Of a stretch of DNA of 64,000 nucleotides, positions 56,901 through 64,000 are shown piece by piece. The translations under genes and the position numbers were made by a program. The notes under the pieces are model-generated. The model saw only the letters and a program-made list of their open reading frames with translations. It did not search any database and had not been told where the DNA came from. This stretch comes from Hermatobates lingyangjiaoensis (taxonomy: Eukaryota > Arthropoda > Insecta > Hemiptera > Hermatobatidae), in assembly GCA_026182355.1 (NCBI GenBank), contig JAPFBL010000068.1, forward strand, positions 4,901,001 through 4,965,000, read 5' to 3'. The stretch's first letter is position 1. Each line of letters opens with the position of its first letter.

Positions 56901-57540
56901 CAGGGGTTCTCAAACTTTTTCTTCCATAGACCCCCTGTAGGAATTTTATTTTTTTCATAGACCCCCTACCTAAGGAATATATATAAATATACACATCTAA
57001 TTGTGTGTGTGCAATGGCTACCACAGACGACTCATTTTAAAACACATAGTAAGAGGAAAATTGTAAAGAAGAAAGAAACTGAAATATCAATAATTATATC
57101 TATATTTTAAAGTCCATGGAAACCATAATAATAATAAATAAAACAAATAATATTACCGTAATTTCAATCGACTAATTCCCTACTCTAGTAGGTGGTATGG
57201 TGGGGGGTTTTAATTTCGGAATTAAACTCTCATATCAAAACATTGGACACATTTTATAAGTTATCAAAACATACTTTTTCATTACTCGTGCTCAATTCCT
57301 CCCCAAATCTAGTTTATATTTACTTATTATTTTTATTACAATACGAATACCTTAATATTCATTTATAAATATTATTTTATTTATTATTATTAATATTATT
57401 ATGTTCATTTTATTTATAAATTTATTTTTTACTAAAGAGACATCCATAGACCCCCAATAGACCCCTTGGTGATCATAGACCCCCCCATGAGGTCCCATAG
57501 ACCCCCAGGGGGTCCACATGGACCCCTTTGAGAATCGCTG
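56901..57540 (+). mobile_element. hAT-type MITE, copy 2, with perfect 8-bp target duplication
   Basis: The ends are CAGGGGTTCTCAAACTTTTT and, inverted, CAGCGATTCTCAAAGGGGTC. Identical octamers CTCTAGAG flank it (56893-56900 and 57541-57548), fitting the nTnTAGAn preference of hAT elements. The element aligns with 12288-13163 in opposite orientation and lacks the CA expansion. No transposase is encoded. It is 640 bp long. Confidence 0.93.
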
Positions 57541-57548
57541 CTCTAGAG

Positions 57549-57990
57549 TGAAATAATTATCAATATAATTTAAAATGATCTACAGATATCGAAAAATCTA
57601 TTATAAAGATCATTAAGATTATATATAATGATTATATATATATAAGATTATATATATATACTCGTATATATATATGAATGTTACATGCTGTAAATTTGAA
57701 ATACTCGTAATTACACCCAAGAACTAAATGACCACTGAATTGTTCAACGACATATTAAACTATTATAAAGACAAAATATAGCTTAAGGTAAAATACAAAA
57801 TTATTCTTCACTATTGTGTTTTCAGTAGTTAAATACCGAATCTCGACCGGAATACATTATATTTATGAATTAAACCGGAAACGCTTTTTATGCGATTTCT
57901 TCACGTAGATTTTTAGTTGCGATATAAAAAAAAATAAAGCTATAGTGTTAAACATTTGGTAATGGTTCTTCAAGCGAGTCGATAACCACA
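57549..57990. other. AT-rich sequence with TA microsatellite
   Basis: TATATA repeats lie at about 57620-57675. The last 60 bp before 57992 are more balanced in composition and end CCACAG, a possible splice acceptor. Confidence 0.4.
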
Positions 57991-57991
57991 G

Positions 57992-58231
57992 ATGGAATTC
58001 TTAAAATTCTTGAAATGTCGAGATGGTAAGGACGTTATTTGGTTCTGCAAACTAGAAGGAGATAGTGGCAAGGATTGCAAAGGCAAATGTAATAGGATGG
58101 GGAATCTTTGGTGTGTGACAGATACAGCCGGCACGCACCAATACGAGCGAGTCGCGAAGGCTCCAGGCTATGTGGGTGGGCGTGGTACGATTGCAACAGA
58201 GAAATGTCCTTCAGCAGTTGTTTCCAAATGA
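57992..58231 (+). CDS. small cysteine-rich hypothetical ORF (79 codons)
   Basis: This open frame from ATG to TGA has clearly higher GC than its surroundings. It is rich in Cys, Gly and Lys, with cysteines near residues 9, 19, 29, 33, 41 and 73 (…DCKGKCNRMGNLWC…). No signal peptide or membrane segment is visible. An in-frame stop lies three codons upstream. The sequence before the ATG ends CCACAG, so it could instead be an exon whose upstream part is elsewhere. No known family is recognised. It could be a real small gene, an exon of an unrelated plus-strand gene, or a captured fragment. Confidence 0.35.
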   Translation: MEFLKFLKCRDGKDVIWFCKLEGDSGKDCKGKCNRMGNLWCVTDTAGTHQYERVAKAPGYVGGRGTIATEKCPSAVVSK

Positions 58232-58234
58232 CTT

Positions 58235-60110
58235 CCCACGGTTAGCGCTCTCGCCAAGGACTATCTAGGACCTTCCGGAGGTCGTTCCTTCTTTTTTAGA
58301 TTTTGCTTATCTACGTGAAAGGAATAATTTCACAAATCGACCACTAAACTTATGTCCTATTTTATTATTTTTTTTTGTTTCAATAAGCGCATTAACAGCT
58401 TTGGACATAAGCTCAATCTTATTTTCCTCATTATCATAAAAAGAAATAAATTAGAAATCCTATTAATAGATAAACTTGTTTGTTACTTGCATACAAAAAA
58501 ATCTTATCACTGAAACGAATGCCGCTATTGTAGTGAAGACCTGCTTGATCCAGTAAGATATGCCTAATCGTTTTCGTAATCCATGTAGTAAAGCCGACGC
58601 TTCTACTTCTCAGAATTTTAGCAGTATCATCGCCGTTTACCATGCCGTTTACTATTAAGAGAGGTGAACGAAGGAATAGAACCATTATACGCCCAAGGAG
58701 GATGTCAAGGTGGCCTTCTACAACATACATCAAAGACACAGACAAATACAATAAATAAACCTTTATTGTAGAAACTACAAACCAAAATCAACTAATTGCG
58801 ACGTTCATTCTGTCTAATACCAAGCGCAGCAAAGACCGATTGTGAAACCGGATACACCTTCTCACTTTGCAGATATGTATTACAACTTGTTACTTTCTTT
58901 TCTGCTAAAAACATATTACACAATAACTTGAAAGTATCTTTTACTTTATTTTACAACTTCGTGGTAAGAAGATCTCTGGATAATAGAGGTAACCGGGTTT
59001 CAGGTTCAATCTTCAGAAATTAATAACAACTGTATCAGGAACTTTGTAAACTTATACAAATTTGTAGGGAGACTACTTACCGAAAACTAGGTTTACAAAT
59101 CTTAAAGGAGAATCCTAAAGAAATAACAGAGCAATCTCCTGAACATGAAAAATGGTGGCTGACTAAAATTAATTATTAGAATATGTATAATACATTATGA
59201 ATGGGATAACCCGTTATGATAATTAAATAACAATGCCACAGTGGTCAATGAAGAAAACAACCTGATGTTGACAAAATTGCTATCATCAATGAGTGATTGA
59301 GCCAGAACTGCTCTCAAGATTACAATAGCATGTGAAAGAAACAGAAACAAATGTAAAATGAGCCTTTCGAAGATTACGTTACAAGGTGGTATGTTGTTCA
59401 TAAGGGGATAATTACACCTGTCTTATAGGATGGAGTGATTTAGATAACAGATGGTATCAGTGGATAGGTAAGAATGCACTTGTGTCCAGGGCTAATTGGG
59501 AGTAATTCCAGTTTTGACCTCCCAGGGCACCATCGGACACTCGATCTGAGTAACACTCAATCCATGTAGAACGGGACAGCCGTTTACATGCGATACAGCT
59601 GGTGACCCGGCTTCGCATGGATGATTCTGCAATGATAACACACTCCCTCCTTATACTCTCAGTGGTGGTTTATATCAATAATGCTTGGGTGCTTTCGACG
59701 TAAGCTAGAACTGAATACAAATGCATTTATTTACCTTAAATATTCTAGGCAATTGTCTGTTCCATATGATTGTATATAATTGTGAACACTAATTTTTATG
59801 GTATCATAAAAATCCTTGTTTTGTACTATATTTTGGGTGATCTATCGTTAGAACACTTAAGCAAGGTCTTCATAAGATTAGTTGAAGTTTAGATTGATAT
59901 GTTCCATGAATAAATATATTTATGATGAATAATTGTGATTTAAAATTGAACAAAAACATTTGAATAAAATAAAGTTTTAAAGTATAGTGAAAAGAAAACT
60001 ATATTATAGAAAAGTGGCAGTCCGTCTAAATTTCTTGTTACCTTTATAAAGTATTTCAACTAACAGAATGTAGATAATATCCTTGCTGTGAATTTTTATA
60101 TGATAATAGA
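58235..60110. other. non-coding sequence, nothing firm
   Basis: A 105-codon minus frame (58751-58434) and a 75-codon plus frame (58796-59023) lack recognisable domains. A patch at 59500-59640 has balanced composition and could be an old insertion. No repeat family was recognised. Confidence 0.35.
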
Positions 60111-60114
60111 AAAA

Positions 60115-60620
60115 AAATCTGGAGTGGCCTGCACTCAATTTTACTATAAGTATTTATAATATAAACTTATGGAAACCAACTGATTTTCTGTTATATTTGA
60201 ATGTGCGTGTACATGCATCAATAATGAGTCATTTGTATATATGTGGCTATAATCATTTTATCAGTTTTAAGAAACTTGAAATCATTGATCAATCTGACAT
60301 GTTATTAAAATTATTGAACTGAGGGTCTGAGTCTCATAGGACTCGTATGCTCCGCAGCCATAACTCCCATGTACTGCATCCCATTTTAACTAAATTCAAC
60401 TTCAGATTGTAACTTCTTTAATAACCTTCATAAATGTACATAGAAAAGTATTCCTCGCTTCTATAGTTACATGTATGCTTTAATATACATCTTTATCATT
60501 CCTAAAGCGATGGGCACGCATTCAGATATATGATCAAATGTTTCTATCTCTTCTAGACAGAGAACCTGCATTCTTCATATGATGTCAAATAGAGCTTTCA
60601 TTCATAGTACTAAAATAGAC
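60115..60620 (-). repeat. LINE 3' fragment, terminal block family
   Basis: From TCTGGAGTGGCCTGCACTCA (60119) to a decayed zinc-knuckle region (TTCTAGACAGAGAACCTGCA, 60554) the segment parallels the LINE end at 30540-31080. The orientation is minus. Frames are broken. Confidence 0.55.
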
Positions 60621-61137
60621 AATAGGTTAGTTAATTACAGTTTGTCTATAACTAACTAGGTTATAGTTAGTAATCTAAATTTATCTATTTTACTGCTATG
60701 AAGGGAAGCTGTATTTGACATCAATAGTGTGGCCACGGTCACTTATGGTTCAGTATTGGTCTGCTCTCCTTCAGTACCGCAGAGAACTCCGCTCTTTCCA
60801 CCTCAGAGAGCAACAAGAGTGCTAAAGCCAGTACATTTAGGAAACTTACATCGAAATATAACTATGAATCAAAATGAGTAACAGTCGTGAAATGAACATT
60901 CACCACTTCAAAGGTGGTCAAATCATTCTTTCTTCGAAATCAAACTTCTAGGGCTCAGTTATTTCTTAATCAAACAAATATATTTCACAGATATAATCAA
61001 TCCTTTGGACTCTCATGTCTGGGGTCTTTCCGCTGAATAATTCCATTCTGATACTATTCAACCAACAATTACTTAGAGCCAGTATTTTTAAATGACCAGG
61101 GACTAACTCTTAAGATATAGTGCTCCTATTAGATAAT

Positions 61138-61700
61138 ACTAAGAAAATTTGGATTGGCTTATACTCAAATATACAATAAGTAAACATCTTATCAAACTCA
61201 TTTACAATCAAATGTCTTTTAGTTTTATTTTATTGCGACTATCATGTAGATGTATAGTATTAATAAAATTTTAGCTAATCAATTAAATAATTTCATTTCT
61301 TTTATTGTAGCTATATTCATTTTATCCGTTATAACAAACTAAAAATCATTGATCTAGAACAATCTGGCTCTTTATTTCTATTATGATCATTATTAAACTG
61401 GGGGGCTGAGTCCATCCCACTCTTGCGCACCGAGGCCATATTTTGCCTGCCTTTGTTGTTTTTAAAACAAAGTTTAAATTCTAAGTTTCTTAATGAACTT
61501 CATAATGTCTATATAGAAGTATCTCTCACCTTAGGTACGATTTTCCAAGAATCATACTAGACAAGAGCCCCTTTCTAGAAGTCAAAATCCTTACAATAAG
61601 AGTTGTTATTTGAGTTCACTTCAACGCCCTTTGTAAAATATTTTATGATGTACATTATATCTGGCACATATAAGCGAAACTATTACTGCTTAGTTCTATA
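61138..61700 (-). repeat. LINE 3' fragment, terminal block family, further copy
   Basis: It starts TTTGGATTGGCTTATACTCA (61149) and continues through TTAAACTGGGGGGCTGAGTC, matching TTGAACTGAGGGTCTGAGTC at 60.31 kb, to a TAGACAAGAGCC region (61558). It is the same family and orientation as 60115-60620. Confidence 0.55.
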
Positions 61701-61868
61701 AAACTTTTAAACAATTTTGTATCTTGTTGGAGTATTTCAATTTTGCATTAGTCTCAATAGACTGAAAATAGCCTCTTTCTTGATAGCTATATCTAACAAA
61801 GTGACTTTTACTAAATTGTTAATGTTGGAAATAGTTATGTGCTTATTGCTCCTGTTACACCGAGAGCG

Positions 61869-62350
61869 CTGAGTTAGGTCATTACTGGAGTCGGAGACTC
61901 AGACCCTGAGCTAAGTCAATGCTGGAGTCGCAGAATCAGACACTGAGCTAGGTCAATGCTGGAGTCGGAGACTCAGACTCTCAGTTAGGTCATTACTGGA
62001 GTTGGAGACTCAGACACTGAGCAAAGTCAATGATGGAGTCGGAGACTCAGACACTGAGCTAAGTCAACTCTGGAGTCGGAGACTCAGACACTGAGTTAAG
62101 TCAATGCTGGAGTCGGAGACTCAGACTCTGAGCTAGGTCAATGCTGGAGTCGGAGACTCAGACTCTGAGCTAGGTCAATGTTGGAGTCGCAGAATCAGAC
62201 ACTGAGATAGGTCAATGTTGGAGTCGCAGAATCAGACACTGAGCTAGGTCAATGTTGGAGTCGGAGACTCAGACTCTGAGTTAGGTCATTACTGGAGTCG
62301 GAGACTCAGATACTGAGCTAAGTCAATGATGGAGTCGGAGACTCAGATTC
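61869..62350 (+). repeat. 37-bp minisatellite, 13 units
   Basis: Thirteen head-to-tail 37-bp units have the form CTGAGCTAGGTCAATGCTGG followed by AGTCGGAGACTCAGACA. Each unit carries the dyad GAGTC-GGA-GACTC, and many junctions add CTCAGA-C-TCTGAG. Units 2-5 resemble units 10-13 in order, pointing to duplication of an eight-unit (296-bp) block. There is no open coding frame of note. Confidence 0.95.
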
Positions 62351-62580
62351 GGAGTTTATTCTAGCTACAGATTTTTTCAATGATCAAAAAAAGAGATAAA
62401 AAATGTCTTTCAGTGAGGATCTAAAGCCTCTGACACTAATTGTTGGATGATATCTACTACTCAAGAGGTCCTCTATGTCTAAATGAAGTTCAGTATGTAC
62501 AAAACTGAGTGAAGTAATGTAGAACACCATAGGAAATGCGTCTGAGTATGACCTAAATAAAATAGGTCAATTAACAAAAG

Positions 62581-62655
62581 GGCGTCTCTGTGGCTCTGTT
62601 GGAAAGATCACTCGTCTCTACCACAGAGGAGTTTGCTCAATTCCTTCAATTCTTG
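62581..62655 (+). repeat. tRNA-derived SINE head
   Basis: The plus strand reads GGCGTCTCTGTGGCTCTGTT, then GATCACTCGTCTCTACCACA, then a weak B box (GTTTGCTCAATTCC). It resembles the GTCTCCGTGGCGTAGTCGGT head at 15767-15833. The B box is degraded, so transcription is doubtful. Confidence 0.55.
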
Positions 62656-63205
62656 GTTGTTCCTATTATCCTATTTTCAATTTCTGATATCAGATGGTTA
62701 TAATAACTGCAGTCATTCAACATAATAATAAGTAAGGGAGTGATGTTTCTTTTTGAGTCTCGGTAGCAAACTTGGAGAACTGTTTTCTTATATCTCGTTT
62801 CCAGCTCTCGATTCCCAGGTAACCCATTCAGGCTGAGTTCACGGCTGATTGACCTCAAGACACCTAAATACATCCCCACTCTACTCCATCTTCTGGCCTC
62901 CAGAGGAAAGAGTGAAAAAAAATCGTCTACTGCGAAATCCAGGACACTTTGACATTGGCCACATAGCCCGTCTCCAATCTTTATTCACTCACTCCTCCAC
63001 TCTTTTCACGCATTTCACTTTCTGCTTAACTTGAAGATCATGCATCACCGTGAAACAACCATGTTTGACAATGAGCTCTGGCCTTTGCTATTCTCTGCCT
63101 TTAATATGAGTGTTCTTATATTATACATTACTCCAATTTAGATCTATAGTAAAAAAAATAACTGTTAGGTTTACGTTAAAAAAATATAAAGATATAAATG
63201 CTAAT
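62656..63205. other. non-coding sequence, possible SINE body
   Basis: A stretch at 62800-63010 has balanced composition and follows the SINE head. It may be its body, but no second copy is present in the window to test this. Confidence 0.35.
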
Positions 63206-63207
63206 AC

Positions 63208-64000
63208 AAAAAATCTGGAGTGGCCTACACTCTACTTTACTATAAGTAACTTAATGTCAAATTTCTTGAGTATATAATATATAACGTCTCATTTAAGCAT
63301 AACATAAACATCTAAATGGGATATAATTATTAGCCTTTCATTCCTGAGGTAGTACAGATAGTGATTGAAGGACATATCAATTTATAAGCTTATTTTTGTA
63401 CATCACAAATAATTTCTTATTTGCAAATAATTTCATTAGTATAACTACAGCAGTATAACAGTTTTGAAAAACCAAAGTAAACATTTCTTGAAACGAAATA
63501 TTATCCTACAAGAGAACATGGCTATTGTTAAAATAGCCAGTAGATTTCTTACATCGTTTACTTGACATCCTTCTACATTGAATATTAAAGTAAAATTTTC
63601 AAATTTAAAACAGGAAAATACCCTTTTTTTGTCTGAAAAACATCTTAAACAGCGAAGAAAATGTTGTTTCAAGGTGATTTGTTAATTAAAGATGTACGAT
63701 AATTACATTTATTAATCTCTAAACGAAAGATTTCAATTTTGAATTATCTTTTACATTTTTGGTTTTTTACAGAATTATTACACTGGGAATTTTATGGCTT
63801 CTTAGTATTTAATAAGATCATTTTCCTTCCCCTTTGTCAAATAACATATATACGAATTTTTTCTGAGTGTGTGTTATCATTTGCCTGCACAATATTATTC
63901 CTCTTACATCTCATATAAGTCAATAAACAATTTAAATTATTCCTTTATAAATATCAATTTTATCTCAGTGGATTCGCTCAAAAAATTTCTAAGTCAATGT
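63208..64000. repeat. dispersed repeat continuing past the window edge
   Basis: It matches 37650-38290 from TCTGGAGTGGCCTACACTCT on. The last 120 bp match 39295-39410, ending AAAATTTCTAAGTCAATGT. The repeat continues beyond 64000. Confidence 0.7.

Noticed and set aside
57992..58231. Reading the cysteine-rich ORF as a defensin- or toxin-like peptide
   Set aside because: There is no signal peptide and the cysteine spacing does not match a family I can name, so no function is assigned.
60720..60850. GC-balanced patch with a short minus-strand frame (LLLLSEVERAEFSAVLKE)
   Set aside because: Too short, without splice sites or a known domain; it is possibly repeat-derived.
61869..62350. Regular array that could suggest a CRISPR
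   Set aside because: Units are contiguous 37-bp tandem repeats with no unique spacers, in a eukaryotic context.

Overview
This window looks like AT-rich, intron-dominated nuclear DNA from an arthropod, probably an insect with a large, transposon-rich genome. The evidence is spliceosomal exons of a metazoan gene, introns longer than 30 kb, mariner, hAT, Helitron and non-LTR retrotransposon remains, tRNA-derived SINE heads and microsatellites. The exact taxon cannot be read from the sequence. There are no bacterial-style operons, CRISPR arrays or rRNA genes.

The only host gene recognised with confidence lies on the minus strand. It is a homolog of ANKRD11/ANKRD12, nuclear ankyrin-repeat cofactors. 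Three exons are visible in transcription order: 42464-42367 (a conserved block before the ankyrin repeats), 34561-34412 (linker and first repeat) and 371-229 (second repeat and start of the third). Their splice sites and phases fit together (1/1, 1/1, then 0). The two introns inside the window are about 7.8 kb and 34.0 kb. The rest of the gene should lie left of position 1, and its 5' exons are either right of 42.5 kb and unrecognised or beyond 64 kb.

Almost everything else is mobile-element material in these introns and in the upstream region. The large intron holds a mariner relic (2.6-3.1 kb), two copies of a SINE-headed repeat (3.7-4.8 and 15.7-16.8 kb), a TA-flanked MITE (6.6-6.9 kb), an intact 693-codon hAT-derived ORF that seems to lack the catalytic residues (9.5-11.55 kb), a hAT MITE carrying a CA microsatellite (12.3-13.2 kb), a 0.5 kb foldback element (19.5-20.05 kb), broken non-LTR reverse transcriptases (5.8, 25.6 and 32.7 kb), and stem-loops that resemble Penelope-type hammerhead motifs (21.3, 26.8-27.0 and 33.1-33.6 kb), including a perfect 60-bp inverted repeat.

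The second intron holds a 2.1 kb hAT remnant with a decayed transposase and a nested 332-bp Helitron, then tandem copies of a dispersed repeat. Upstream of 42.5 kb are a 1.3 kb Helitron fragment with a PIF1-like helicase tail, a second hAT MITE with a perfect 8-bp target duplication, a small unrecognised cysteine-rich ORF, more retrotransposon 3' ends and a 37-bp minisatellite. Large stretches (44-49 kb, 51.6-56.9 kb) are plain AT-rich DNA in which nothing was recognised.

All homology statements come from recognising motifs by eye; no database search was run.
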